Below, piece by piece: positions 23,480 through 36,069 of a stretch of 64,000 nt of DNA. The notes under the pieces are model-generated. The model was not told the DNA's origin. It saw only the letters and a list, made by a program, of their open reading frames with translations, and searched no databases. The translations under genes were made by a program, and so were the position numbers. Numbering within the stretch: the first letter of the stretch is position 1; each line of letters starts with the position of its first letter. The DNA comes from Polytrichum commune. Taxonomy: Eukaryota; Streptophyta; Polytrichopsida; Polytrichales; Polytrichaceae. The DNA is taken from NCBI GenBank assembly GCA_950295325.1, contig OX485804.1, positions 52,068,429 to 52,132,428 on the forward strand. Direction: 5' to 3'.

Positions 23480-24116
23480 TAATTGTAGTGCTATGGACTT
23501 GAATTCTAGTGGATCTCGATTCTATGGAAAACCTTATTCAAACAAATAACCATTCTTTTTAATATGACCAAATGTGATATACCTACCGCCTTTCAAAGCT
23601 TGTCCACACGTAACTTCTATTGTTGTCCATTCACAAATCTCTCATGCCCACGAGTCAAGGGCTAGAGGGTATTGTTGCATGCAAGCGTGGTACCTCTCAT
23701 CCATCTTTGTTAAAAATACGTACCCTCCTCCGCATTGGTTATTGATTCCGGCCAAATGTGCCTCACTAGACTAATTCGGGATTTTTTAAAGCTAGTCCCG
23801 GTGTCAAGTTAGCCTTAAAACTATACCACTCCTAGGTTTGTTTTTGTTGGAAGAAGGAGATGTGCGCTTACATGCCACATATTTGGAGCCAAGTACTATT
23901 GTATCTTGTACATCACTTCCATTATTCTAGATTACATTGAAAAACTTTCATTCGATCACGCATGCCTATTACAACACTACAATAGTGTCAATGGATGGTT
24001 CTCGGTCCTCACATGATCTCCGTGTGCCCCTCTTTCCATCAAAGGGCCCCACATATACTCCCATGCCAACCGTTTGTGGGCTCATACGAATGAAACTACT
24101 CAATGGTGGTCAAATG
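23480..24116. other. Unassigned intergenic stretch
   Basis: No gene or known repeat is recognised. The stretch ends in the GTCAAATG target site of the hAT MITE that follows. Confidence 0.4.
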
Positions 24117-24325
24117 CAATGAACGGGGAGAACCGACCGCTAGTTAGAGGTGATCCGGTTGAAACCGGTTGAGGTTCAAGACTTTAGAAATATTTACTTA
24201 GAGGAATTTATGGAATATACTTCCAATTAATAAAGAAAAACCCGGAAGATTACATTGTGTAAAGGGTTGGATTTGGAAACACTAGGATTTTGGCTAATCA
24301 TGCCCAAAAATCTCCCCAGACATTG
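24117..24325. mobile_element. hAT-type MITE with 8-bp target duplication GTCAAATG
   Basis: A 209-bp element. TIRs are CAATGAACGGGGAG on the left and CTCCCCAGACATTG on the right. A perfect 8-bp duplication GTCAAATG flanks it at 24109-24116 and 24326-24333. Internal landmarks are 'accggttgaggttcaagac' and 'atgcccaaaaatctcccc'. TIRs beginning CA with 8-bp duplications define hAT elements. Confidence 0.85.
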
Positions 24326-27300
24326 GTCAAATGGCAGTCCAACTCCCTACCACCAGGTGCCCCTTTACCCTTGTTATAATCGACCTCCACAACTAGAGAG
24401 AAAGGCAGGGGGTATTATTGTATATGAGCACACCTCTCATTCATCCACCACAAAACCTATGAAATGGTATGCAACTTAGAGGTTTTTTAATTTTTAATTT
24501 TAATATATATAGTTGATATGGCACTGGAATTAGCTTCAAAGACCTTGTACTCGAGTCATTTGAGATGAATCGGTAACAAACTTGTGGGGGGCCAAATCTC
24601 TATGTTAGATGGATGAGAGGTATGTTCATGTATGATAATTCCCATGTCTCCCACAAATGGGAACATGGTAACACCCTAAGGGAAGCATACCCAAAACCAA
24701 CAATCTTTGGCCACACATAACATACAAGAAAAGAAGAAGAATGAAAGCTATGTACCACACATAACATTCTTCGGCCACACTCACAATTGTTGTCTTTCTA
24801 TCTTCAATTAACTACAATCCTTCTCTCCTTGCACAATTCAAATTGAGATTGCACTACCAACATTTGAGATTCTTGGCAACTCACCTTGCATTCGTGAATT
24901 ATCTCGCAAATCTACTACAATGGTAGATTAAATATGGTATTGAGTGTCACATGGTATTTTATGGCACTATGGTAACTTTTCATATGACACTTCTTATAAA
25001 TAAGTGATCAATATTGTCATGGAGGTCATCCGTTGTCCAAAACCCTACTTGTTCTTGTTTGCCCACCCTTATTCCTTCTCTAGGTTGCACCATCTCCACC
25101 CTAACAACTCCTCTTTTCACATTTTGCTTGAGAGTTTGCAATCCAAATTTTGAAGGTGTTGAAGAACATGTTCATAGGGTTCCATCGTATGATTCAACCA
25201 TAGTCAAAGTCAAAATTATCTTGGAAGTCATCGAGATATTAAGGAGGACCATGGGTGTGCTATCCTTGAGTCTAACTTGTCTCCAAAGTCAAGAGTGGAA
25301 AGCTCACCAAGTTCTATGGGGGGGTGGGGGGGGTGATGAAGCAAAGGTGACAATGATGTTATACATGATTTATAGTTGGACGACAAGTCATTGCTTCTAC
25401 AATGGACTTTAGTGAGAATGGAATTGATTTTGTAGAAGGTGGTTCTACGAAGGACAATAAGACTCTCGAACGATTTACAAATGGTGCATATTTGTTTCAT
25501 GTCACATGTACCGAGCATGGAGATGTTGCTTCAAGTATTTATTCCCATAGTGTCACGACACAAATGACGGTGGGGAAGCTCTTACACGTGAGAATGTTGG
25601 ATCATCACAAGGATTCAATACTTATATTCCAACTTTATTCTTCTACTCGTAACTCATCGCTATGAACTCAAAAATTGTGAACTCGTAACCCAAATAGGTT
25701 AGTACATGAGATTATGAGAGCCATAAATTGTGAAATTCATTCCAATCATTGAAACATAGTTGGCATATTGTGCACCCTCACATATATGTAATGATACATT
25801 GTCATGGATGATTGAAAGTTGGATGAAAAATCACTAGTAAGTGATAGTGTTGGCAACATTGTAAATCTATAATCCTCCCAAAAGTTTACAACGAATGACA
25901 AATAATGTTGGATTAACATTTTAGTGTTGTTGACACTACATTGTGGTTTACAATTAGTATTGAGCAAGGCAATTAGAATTAGTGACACTAACTATCATAT
26001 TCAGTGTAGTTTTTTTTAGAGTTTTTATTGAATTTGCATGGTAAGTTTCACATAAGCAAGATGAGTTGCCTAGGTCTCATGTGCTTGTAGTGTTGAAAAA
26101 CTTAAGAGATCCCAACATTTAGTATACTAAATACTTCTATTACTTTGGGTAAAAAAATAAATGTGAACCACATTAAATGTCTAGTCATTATGGAAACAGA
26201 TGTGGGCCCAAGACCCCAAGTCTTTCCCTTTGTGATCCTAGAGAATTTATGACCAATGCCTTGAGTGTTCGTTCAAGGACCTGCATTCTAACATATATCT
26301 AATGAAATGTTGTCATGGATGATTGAAATATGATTGAAAATCACTTACTAAGTGCCAGTGTTTGCAACATTGTAAATTTATAATTCCCAAAAAATCTTAC
26401 AAGGAATGACAAACAATGTTGGGATAACATTGAGTGTTGGTGACACTACACGTGCGGTTTACAATTAATATTGAGCAAGACGAATAGAATTGGTGCCACT
26501 AAACACAACATTTTGTGTTCTTATTTTTGCATGCTCACATTCGAGTTATTTGCAACATCTCATGTGTGTGATGAAAGACAAGATTTGGAACCGAGTCAGG
26601 TCCAACATGCTTTTTATATGAGCTCCTTAAAAAAAAAATTATTAAAAAAAATTTGATTCGCCCGGGTTGGTTGTATTTTGGGTTCTTTTGCAATTGATTT
26701 TTCAATTTGTGCCAAAAAAAAAACCATAGGATGGAACTCCTTGCAGGCCAACAAGGAACTTCCCAAAAAACCCATCGTAAGTTGAGGAAGATGCCTCCAA
26801 CACATGACCAAGTATGAGCATCACCACACTAGTGTACTATTTAAATATTGCATTTTAGCATCATCAATTCTATTTGTCTTGCTCAATTCTAATTCTAAAG
26901 TGCCTGTGTAGTGTAACCAACACTAAATGCAAACCAAACATTATTTGTCCTTCCTTGTAAAAAAATTGGGCATTATGAGTTTTTAACATTGCAATTACCA
27001 ACACTCACTAAGTGATTTTCAGTTCAAATTTCAATCATCCATGACAAAATTTTATTACATAAATGTTAGGATGCAAAATACACTATACTTGTAAAGTTTT
27101 GATGACAATACTTGTATACTTATTCATAAGAAATGTCATAAAAAATTCTTCACAATGACATAAAATATCGTATGACATTGAATACCAGATATAGTTTAAT
27201 GGGCCTAGTCTTTTCGACTAACTTATCACCATACACCCAAGATATATAGGTTTTGAGCATGTGTTTGTCATTGTCTTCATTGATCACATTCAGTGACCAT

Positions 27301-27885
27301 CTTTATTTCGTTGTATATCATGATAATTATAAGATACGCGCCTGTTACTTGGTTGCTTTTTTCATCAGACACCTAGATTTGATTGGTGTGTGGTTAGGTG
27401 AGGATTAAGAACAATAAAAAAAGAAAACAAATGTCTAAAAAAGATCGGGCTTTGCCTTCAATTTTTATTAGCCACTCCACAGGATTGTGAACACAATTGG
27501 AAAGATCTATGTTTTTAGTTCAAAATTCAACAAACATGCACTTCCGATAACCAAAATTTCTTCAGGAAAGGTCCAATCCTCAACCTAGTTTTTGTTAGAT
27601 TTGCTAATGCAACACAAACTTGAAAATGTAAGCCTTATCAGTAGAAGATGGAGAACGAGAAACACTATCCGAATAACACCTGCAAACCTTTATGGCAGGG
27701 GGCTCGTTTGAAGTGTCTGGTAAAAATCTGGAAACCAAGACTCATCAATAACTTATTGTTAATGCCATGAGTATCTGATCGAAATCAAAATTCCTTTGCA
27801 GTACGCGAGCATCCAGGGAGATGCAAATACAGTTGAACTGAAAGAATAAAGACGTTCACTCACTTCACCAAATAAGGGCTGGTTC
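24326..27885. repeat. Family G repeat cluster; no gene
   Basis: Copies of family G occur at 24950-25040, 25790-26010, 26290-26530 and, inverted, 26830-27190. Landmarks are 'gtcatggatgattgaaa', 'aatgttggattaacatttta', 'acaattagtattgagcaa' and the terminal 'actatcatattcagtgtag'. 27300-27860 belongs to family D ('gaacacaattgg', 'caacaaacatgcacttcc', 'aatgcaacacaaac'), also at 44150-44480, 48170-48345 (inverted) and 62690-62900. An open frame at 25014-25412 has no recognisable domain and I do not call it. Confidence 0.5.
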
Positions 27886-28228
27886 ACACTATGCCCAAGT
27901 CGAGAGGAGAAGCGTCACTTTTCTGGACCAAACTATGTCGAGAGGAGAAGCCTTTGGGCTGAAAAAGTATATTAAAATAATCAGATGTCAGATTTTGAAT
28001 ATTTTAATGAAAATCTGACATCTGCTCGACCCAAACTTTGCTCAAGAGGTCGAACTCTTGGCGCCATAACTTCCTAAAAGTGCTGTCACCTAGGCTCTTT
28101 TGGAGGCGACGTCCTTTGGACTTCGGCCTCTAGTGTGAAGGCCGAGAGGACAGACTTTGGACATTTCTGCATTTTCATTGGTCCAAACGCTTCTCCTCTC
28201 GAAGTTTGGCCATAGTGTGAACCGGCCC
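27886..28228. mobile_element. Harbinger-like MITE, family B copy 2, TAA duplication
   Basis: Long inverted repeats: GGGCTGGTTCACACTATGCC on the left and GGCCATAGTGTGAACCGGCCC on the right, extending inward through 'tcgagaggagaagc' and its complement 'gcttctcctctcga'. TAA flanks at 27883-27885 and 28229-28231. The 343-bp element can fold almost end to end. Confidence 0.85.
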
Positions 28229-28414
28229 TAATTAAGGCCAATTATTGCGATTCTTGACATTAAACCATGCTCGTTAGATGGCATATTTGCATGTGGATAG
28301 CAGACTCTCACCTCTTGATTCTGAACTTGACCACTTTGATGGTCTCTTCAAAATCGTTTGAGAAATTAAAGGCAGTGAGAAGGGCCTCGTGTGACGTTTC
28401 CTGGGTGGGGTTTA

Positions 28415-29006
28415 GGCCGGGTTCACATATTAGGGTTCCAAGCAGTGCCCGGGAAGTTTTTGGGCATAGTTGGTCAAGATCCTAGCTAGTGATTCTAAAC
28501 CCTAAACCGGTTGTTACATGTGGACATCTTCCGGTTTTGCTTTTATTCATTTGAGGTATGTTTTATAGATTCCTTTGAACTGATTGATAATTCTCTTGAA
28601 GTCTCCAACTTCAATTGATCATTTCTCAAACTCAACATGTTTATTTGTAATAAACCGCCGGTTCTCCCCGGGCAGTGGTCCCAAGTACCAAGTCCCCCGA
28701 CTCATGTAGGCAAAGTCTCACCTTTTGAGCCTCAAGAAACCATTAAAGTATGGTTTATATCCATTGATACTTTTATGCAAAAAACTTGTTGGGTCTGGTG
28801 TTTGAGAGTTGGGTTCGCCTTGCTTTCCGCTTGACCCAACTCTCAACACAAGTCGTGAGCGTCACCTCCAGAGAGTGTTGCCATGTGGGCAACCTTGTCA
28901 TTTCACTTCCCACTTGGGATTTTGTGTAAAGTCTCGATTTTCATGCTCACAATAGCTAAGATTGCGAATTGGGACTTAGGACTTGGGGACCCTTGCGAAC
29001 CGGCCC
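28415..29006. mobile_element. Harbinger-like MITE, family C copy 1, TTA duplication, interrupted
   Basis: The left end GGCCGGGTTCAC and right end GCGAACCGGCCC are inverted repeats flanked by TTA (28412-28414 and 29007-29009). Internal words are 'caagtcccc' and 'caactctcaacacaagtc'. A hAT MITE with its 8-bp duplication occupies 28435-28685. Without it the element would be about 350 bp. Confidence 0.7.
28443..28677. mobile_element. hAT-type MITE nested in a family C MITE
   Basis: A 235-bp element. Ends CAGTGCCCGGGAAG and CTCCCCGGGCAGTG are near-perfect inverted repeats. The 8-bp duplication is GTTCCAAG (28435-28442) versus GTCCCAAG (28678-28685), one mismatch. It belongs to the same family as 24117-24325, opposite orientation ('gggcatagttggtcaagatc', 'gccggttctccccggg'). 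Confidence 0.85.
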
Positions 29007-29069
29007 TTAAATGATTGTTTTTGCCCAATGACCCATGGATTCAACATGCTAGTGATTAGTGGTACATGT

Positions 29070-29740
29070 TGACTAGCATATCCGAATCGAGGGCCATAGC
29101 CATTTTCCTCGTCATTTTTGGAGCTCATACGACTCTGTTATTCATCATCAACATGAAGGTTATCCTTCTTCTCGAATACAGTAACCTCCCGCTTAAGTAC
29201 GCACCTGTTTAAGTACTCATCCCGGTTAAGTACGCACTTTTTGGCAAAAAATTTAGGGTTCAAGATTTCTTAGTTGAACATGTCGTGAATCGTCATTTGG
29301 TGTAAGTTTTGAATTTCTTCGACATTGTAGCGAAACACAAGCGATTTGGGAAACCTTAAACCCTAAAGTACACACCTACCGGCTATAGCGAAACACAAGT
29401 GATAGCGATTTGGAAAATCCTAAATCCTAAAGTATGCACCTACCAACTATAGCGAAACACAAGCAATTTGGAAAACCCTAAAGTACGCACCTACCAGCTA
29501 AGTACGCACAAAGTGCGCATGTTCAAGTTGCGTACTTAAGCGGGAGGTTACTGTAATCAAATAGGTCTCCCCTAGTTATGTCAACTCTTGAACCTAGGTA
29601 TGCCTACAAGTTTTGAGCACATGTCCAATCAAATATAACCATGTGTATTTTTTGGGTGTTTGTTTCTAGATCCACATCTAACCACACACCACTTCAATAT
29701 AGGTGTCCAATTAGGATAAGTAACCGAATCACACATACAT
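29070..29740. repeat. Family E repeat interrupted by a pogo-type MITE
   Basis: The left part (29070-29176) and right part (29556-29740) align with consecutive parts of the family E copies at 400-690 and 17430-17720. The pogo-type MITE at 29179-29553 separates them at a TA dinucleotide. Confidence 0.65.
29179..29553. mobile_element. Pogo/Tigger-type MITE with TA target duplication
   Basis: Perfect 25-bp TIRs start CAGTAACCTCCCGCTTAAGT and end the reverse complement ACTTAAGCGGGAGGTTACTG. TA flanks each side (29177-29178, 29554-29555). The motif TTAAGTACGCAC or a one-base variant recurs several times near both ends, as transposase-binding subterminal repeats do in pogo-like elements. 375 bp, non-coding. 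Confidence 0.85.
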
Positions 29741-32484
29741 GTCCACCTTAAGCACAAACTCTCATATCAACACAACGGAACATATAGACTATTTAGTTTT
29801 ACATGTTGACTCTCCCAAAACAGACCTGGCTCACTATGGCTGTGATTATGATGGTCAACCAAGCAACTTACCACTGATTTTTGCATTTCAAAATCACGTT
29901 TACTTCTTTGAAATCAAGAAACGCGGCCTAATGTCCACAACCCAACATCATAAGTTTTTCTCCTCTCTTCGTTCCCAAGGCAAGTGCTTGTTGGTGGAAG
30001 AGAGATGGTGTGAATGACAAGTACTTCACCCTTGATCATAGTTGCAAATTCATATGTAAATAGGAGCCAATATTACGGAGCATGGCAATGGAACAATTGC
30101 TATTGCTTCATGTCGGAAGGTGGTTCTCTTCAGAGTTCGGGAAGTTTTTGAAGCCTTAGTGGCTAATTGCCAGTAGTTGCTACGAAGGGTCGGATTTTTT
30201 CCAATTTACATCGGCAAGAGCCGGTCTTTTGTAAAATCAATCGGCCAATTGCCTATATTTTCATATTTTCATTGGCCAATATCCGATTAAATGGAATTCA
30301 TATCGGCACTAATTTTTTTAAAAATCTAAGAAAATTTATTAAAAATAATTTCTTAGTACAAAATCTTGAATAAGTGAAAAGAAAGGCATGTTCAAAACTT
30401 TAAATTTGAAGAGTTAATATCCTTGGCAGGAATTAAACCTAGCAATGCCTTCACCGCTTGAAGGCCAAGTATCAATGAATTGCTTTATCTTAACTTTTCG
30501 TGCCGTTCCTGTGTTGAGTCATGATTTTGTACCATTGGTTTCGACAATGAGAATAGGTTTGCGTTTTACAGTTTCAAGAGCAGGTCATTGCTCGCGGTAT
30601 AACCTACCTCAGTGGTCTGCTCATTTTCAATATCGTGGCTTTTAGCCTACTGCATTAGGTGTCTGTGAGAGTGTGATCGCAATAAGAGATCAAGCTGAAA
30701 AACGGAAAACAATTGAGGCAATCAGGCAGACAGAGGAATTACCAGATGTGGTGCACAACCAGAATGCAGATTTTTGAGCAATAGTGATGAGAAGGTTCTT
30801 CAGGAGGTCTCGGCTTTGCAAAAGGTGTGCAACACGACGAGGAGCAAGTGATGAGATCCAACGCGATGCGAGCATGTGAACGAGTAAACAGATCTGATAC
30901 TCCGATGCAGTTTTGTGAGCAAAAGGTTGTGTAAGGAGTATGCTCTTCGCGCTAAACATGACAAGCAAAATGTGAAGGTTAAAAGCCGGGGAGCAGTTGG
31001 AGCACTATGGCGAAAGACGAAGGCGGAGGCACGGGGCACTATGCAAATTGCGGAGGATGGAAGCGGAGGCGAAGCGCGCATTGGGCGGAGGATGGAGGCA
31101 GACCACTCTGCGGAGCAACGGAGGATGGAGGCGCCGCCGCGGAGCAAGTTGCCATTCATCTTCGAAGCCCTGACCTGCATCCCTTGATACATGCCTGCAC
31201 TCAGATACCCATGCTCATGACCCGGAGGGTATCGGTTACCATTTCCCGGGTAGCGGCCAATATTTGAATACTTCTTCCGGCTGAAATTCAGTAACTCACA
31301 AGAAGAATCGGCTACATTTCCGGGACATTTTCTGGTCCATCAGCTAATTGCCGGAGGATTGAAATTACAGTCGGATTGTCATCCGATGGTTGGAAATTTG
31401 GACCGGCCATGAGGGGAAATCCATCGGTTGATAATGAACTAGCCGTCGGTTTTCCCCAACCATTGGTTCTCTTTTGTCGGTCGAGGTATGGTTGCTGAGC
31501 AAACTGGAAGAATTATATTCTCCTCCTGGTTCTTATCATTCTACTGAGATTTACTTACCTGAGAGGTAAGCTTACTGTATACATTTTGGACTGATTACAA
31601 GGCCCACTACAGTATTGATTGTGATAGAAGACTGAGGAAATTCTACAACCTTGTCGGCTCCTTGTTGGTGGATAGGTATCTCAGAAGCCAATCGACTGTA
31701 TTGGTGCTTGATAAACTCTCCAATAATATTCTGTTGTCAATCTGCACATGGTTTTTACGTAAGTGTATACATTCATTCACAAAATACTTTCAATCTGGCT
31801 CATGAACTCCTATCTGACTCCAGAACCTTGATATCACTGTGATCAGCTTGGTGTAAACTATTCGAAGACTATGCTTCTCCTATGTCAACAAAATGGACAT
31901 AATCCAATTGAATTCATGGAAGATGTAAAGAACAAGTCCTATGTCAACAACAACTCCGGGAGATAATTATCGAGAGAGGCGCCTCTGTCAGCCCCTGCCC
32001 ACTCTAAAGAATTGAGGGTTGACGGAATTTAGATGTCATTCCTCTAGCAGTAATCGGTGGGTGATCATAAATTATGATAGATGGGCATAATACTTTGAAA
32101 GCTGGCTATCGAGAAATTCATTATACAGTGACCATAATAATTTCTCTTCCAATACTCAGGCCAAAAACTCTCAGACCTCAGTCCATACATACAGATTAAA
32201 AACAGGTGCACAATCACAGATCGCACGGCAAAATGAGGGACGTAAGATGTGAACCAAGTGATCGGTGGTTAGAATTTACAAAACAACCTGTTGAGCGATC
32301 ATATTGCATGTCACAAGGTCATGTTGGTGACTGGTAAATTGTGGTGGAAAACCAGAAGCTCTAGCTACATTTCGAGGATAGGCTTCAGATACAGATTCAG
32401 AATGCGCTAGAGCTACAATTATACTAGTGGGGCAAAATTTAGTACATGAAGCTTCGACGATGGCGTTTGCAACGAAGGTTTATG
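29741..32484. other. Intergenic region downstream of ODC; no gene recognised
   Basis: An open frame at 29739-30017 (92 residues) begins inside family E and has no domain I recognise. 30900-31180 is a GC-rich patch with 'gcggagg' runs and short overlapping frames on both strands. 30180-30330 and 31220-31460 share many 'cggcca/tcgg' words but no clear structure. The segment next to 32484 would include the ODC 3' untranslated region. Confidence 0.4.
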
Positions 32485-35400
32485 TCATGAGAACCCGTTG
32501 CACAGGTTCCTGCCACTGCCGGATCGGATGATGGAGTTTCGGCTTTCGGCACGCACATCCTCCTCCATGAGTCCCTTCAACAGCCCCTGCATCTGAGGGT
32601 ATAGGCGCGCACAATTCGAGAGGACGTAAAATGTGGGTATATCCGACGTCGCAAACCCGTTGAAACTCGATCCCGCCGCGGCTGTGTACGCACCCATGTT
32701 TGGAAACACAATCCAATCCCCAATATCGAGGTTCGGCAACGAAGCATTTTGAAGCACGGTGTCAAGGCCGTCGCAAGTCGGCCCAAACACTGTTGAGTTA
32801 TGTAAAGGTAGATTTTCGCAATTGAAATTGCCCGTGCTCTCCTGCGACGTGCACGCAAAGGGTCGGTATTTCAGCACTGCATGGTCATAGAGGAGGCAGT
32901 TCATGGAGCCGTATATCCCGTCGTTGATCCAATACTCATTCAAGTTGCCGCGCACTCGCTTGCCCATCACCATGGTGGCAAGCGTGGAGGGCGACTCGGC
33001 AAAGTATCGCCCCGGTTCCGCAATTATTTTCACCTCCATCTCGGGTGGGAAGTAAATGTCCAAGGCGGAGTTGACAGCGGCCGCCGCGTCTAAGAATGAG
33101 AGCCCTCCACTGCAGCCTGCTGTGAAACCACCACCAATGTCAAGAATCTTCATGGCGGGTAGGCAGAGGTCAGCAGCAATGTCGAAAACCTCTCGAGCTG
33201 CGGCAATTGCATCTGTGAAGGAGTTCGCGTCAGTAGCACCGCTTCCAATGTGGAATGAGACACCTGCACAAATTCACACATTGTTACACATGCTCCTTCT
33301 TTTCCTTTGCATCGAATCATTGTCAAGCACCTCATTTCCCACTACCACAAAAGCATTGACGCAAGTGCACAAGTTCCATTTTGTACAAATTTTGAAGAAA
33401 AGGCAGCAAAGGACAGTGAACTAGTTGTGTCAGGAGTTACTATGCCTTCTGCCTTTCTAAATTGAACGCAATGTTGCAAACTTGAAGCTCAAGCGAAGAC
33501 AGTGTTTATGCCGGTCATGGCATTAGCCTGTGCACTTGAGAATGTCTATCATTAAAAGGGTAGATTAGAATTAAGACTAATACATGGACATCGATGTTTG
33601 AACAGAACCACATGATGTGTTATAGTTTTTACGTCCCCACTACCAGTTCTGGTTGAGACGTTCCGAAGAAACGGGACCTATTGCAGTAACCAGGAGGTAG
33701 CCAAGCTAGAGGATGCGAGACTTGGAGAACTTGGGACTGAATAAAAACTCGTAGTTGAGAATGGAGAAATTAAGAAATCCAATCTTTGCAAGACAGGCTT
33801 TCGGTACCAAAACTGTTTTTTTCCAGATAAACCTTTGTGAAGCCCATGCAATATATCATCTTCCAACCAAGACAGTGTTGGATGCAATGGACACCAATAC
33901 ATCATTCCACTTTGAATTTTCCAGCGAACCCTCAGAAAAGTCACAATAAGGAGTGAGAGATTGAACGTCAAGTACCTGCAACGTCAACATTACATTCACG
34001 TGCGACACGGAGGAGGCCCTCCACCTCACACATCATGGCACCATACTTGACTCCCAGAGGGCACCTTGCACCTCGATCATCAGCTCGGATGCGAAGCAGC
34101 AGCACCGCGTCTGGGTGACAGGACTTCACCTTGTGCACCTGAATGGCAAACCAAACCACACCAGAACCTTCAGCTTTTCCGCAATCGTGCAAGACTTGAT
34201 ACACAGGAACATGTTTGAACAGATTGCCAACCACAATGGGATGGAAGCAACCCTCCCCATGGATTTATTCCAGGGGTGAGAATCGTCAGAGCAAACTGTG
34301 TGACCGGTGACGCCAGTTCAATCAAAACAGCAATGAACAGCATAGTAATCAAGCGGAAGTATGGACATTATACTCAATTGCAATGTGAAAGCAATTGAAG
34401 TGCTGGAAACCCTACTTATTACACCCTTTCTCTTCTTTTTGTTTACGGTGAGGAGGGAGAGAGCAATGTACCTCCATCTCGCAGTCGAAGGTCATGATGT
34501 TCACCCCTACGGACGCGGCATACTTAATGTGGCCGTGCATCTTGCATGGGTTGGCGAATATGATTCTTTCAGAGGAGACTCCAAGGGCGAGAACTTGGCT
34601 AATCTCAACCTTGCTTGCACAGTCGAAACCTGCGCCTAGAGCTGCCAGAGTGGAAAGTAGAGCTGGGTCGGGGCTGCACTTCACGGCGTAGAAAGGCTGT
34701 ACTCGAGGAATCGATTGAATCCAGCCTTGATAGAGCTCAATGAGTAAGCCCAGGTCGAGGACGTAGAATGGATCTTGGAGACCGCGCTTCTGTATAAATA
34801 ACATCACCAATGTCAATGGTTGCAACACGAGCTCCCTACAAAAAGAGGTCGATCCAGAAGAGGTTGAACCATCATACATAAACCCTCTGTAAGGGAGTAC
34901 CGTTCACCAATGTGAGTACGAAATGACCTCTTTCCCACCTCCGAAATCGAGCAGAAGTCTTACTATGAAGTCGAAAACCAACGCTTAACCTCTGGTACTG
35001 TTTATTCAATGACCAAGAAGCAACGGGTGCTTTCATTGTCTACCCAAAGAAGTTAAACCAGAAGCGAGAGTTATGCATCATACATAAACCCTTGGTGGGT
35101 TTAAGGAAGCTACTGTCCATAAGGACATCACCAATGTGAAGTCAAAATGGTCTCTCTCTCTCTCTCTCTCTCTCTAACCAACGCTTTACATCTGGTACCG
35201 TCCATTCAATGGAGAAGAAAAAGCATACGATTCCTTTATCTTGGGAAAGAAGTTAATCCTGAAGCGATGGTTTTGCATAATACATAAACCCTTTCTGGGT
35301 TTAAGGGAAATACTCTTCAGAATGAAGGTATGTGAAAGACGTCACCAATGTCAACTTACAAAAAAGAGCTCTCCCTCACCTCACAAACACACACAAAAAT

Positions 35401-36069
35401 GTTACTATCAAATCAACTCGAAGCCAACGTTTTACTTCTGGCACCGTCCATTTGATGGCCAAGAAGAAATTGATATTTGCATGCTCTACACAAAGAAGTT
35501 GATCCAGACGCGAATTTTTTTCAAACATGCATAATCGTCTGTCGGTTTGAAGGACATAGCCTTCAGAAAGAAGACATGTTTTCTTCGTAGAACGATTTCA
35601 CCAATGTGAATACGAAAAGAGTGCTACTGTAAACTCGAAACGAACGATTCACCTCTGGTACTGCCGTCCATGCAATGGCCGAGAAGCAACAGAGGTTTCC
35701 ATTCTCTTCTTACACAAAAGACGTGGATGCGAATAATATACATAGACCCTCCTTCGTGGGTATAGAGGAATGGATTCTCATCTTTGCTTTTCTTTGCTTT
35801 GCTTGTACCTATATGGTGTGCGGATCGATTGCTAACACTCTGCTCTAAAGAAAGGAGTTTCTGCTACTTGTAATTGTATTGACGTTCACATACAGTACCT
35901 GGATGGTAGAATGGATGAAGGCGTCGATCGAAGGTTGACAGCCAGACTTGATGAATTGCACTGGGCTGTGAGTAGCAGCAGGAAGGGCGGCTGCCACATC
36001 CTTGCGCACCACCATGCTCGGAAGCTTCACGTCTGCTCCTTCACTCCACAGAGGTATCTCCAACCCCAT
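32485..36069 (-). CDS. ODC: Ornithine decarboxylase, complete, four exons
   Basis: Exons on the minus strand: 36069-35899, 34789-34472, 34138-33976 and 33263-32485 (171+318+163+779 nt, 476 residues). All junctions are GT-AG and in phase. This PLP enzyme of the fold-III (alanine racemase-like) family decarboxylates ornithine to putrescine, the entry to polyamines, in the cytosol. Visible active-site blocks: [11 protein letters not shown] (PLP lysine), [28 protein letters not shown] (phosphate and PLP contacts), [11 protein letters not shown] (substrate Asp), FGPTCDGLD (catalytic Cys from the partner subunit) and MGAYT. None is damaged. The His after the substrate Asp is retained, which argues for ODC over the lysine/ornithine decarboxylases of alkaloid plants; that inference is from memory. 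Length is slightly above the usual 430 because of longer termini. The first ATG in the conserved frame is at 36069. An upstream coding exon is not excluded. Confidence 0.93.
34800..35790. repeat. Degenerate tandem array filling ODC intron 1
   Basis: The word 'caccaatgtgaa' or a variant recurs at 34805, 34905, 35129, 35343 and 35599. Each later unit then has 'aaccaacgctt', 'ctggtaccgtccattcaatgg', 'aagaagtt..tcc', 'cataaaccct' and a 'gggtttaagg' block in the same order. Units are about 215-255 bp with one shorter partial unit first. A (CT)n tract lies inside one unit at 35154-35176. It fills nearly the whole intron 34790-35898. Confidence 0.75.

Noticed and set aside
29739..30017. A 92-residue plus-strand frame.
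   Set aside because: It starts inside repeat family E and shows no recognisable domain; chance is as likely as a gene fragment.
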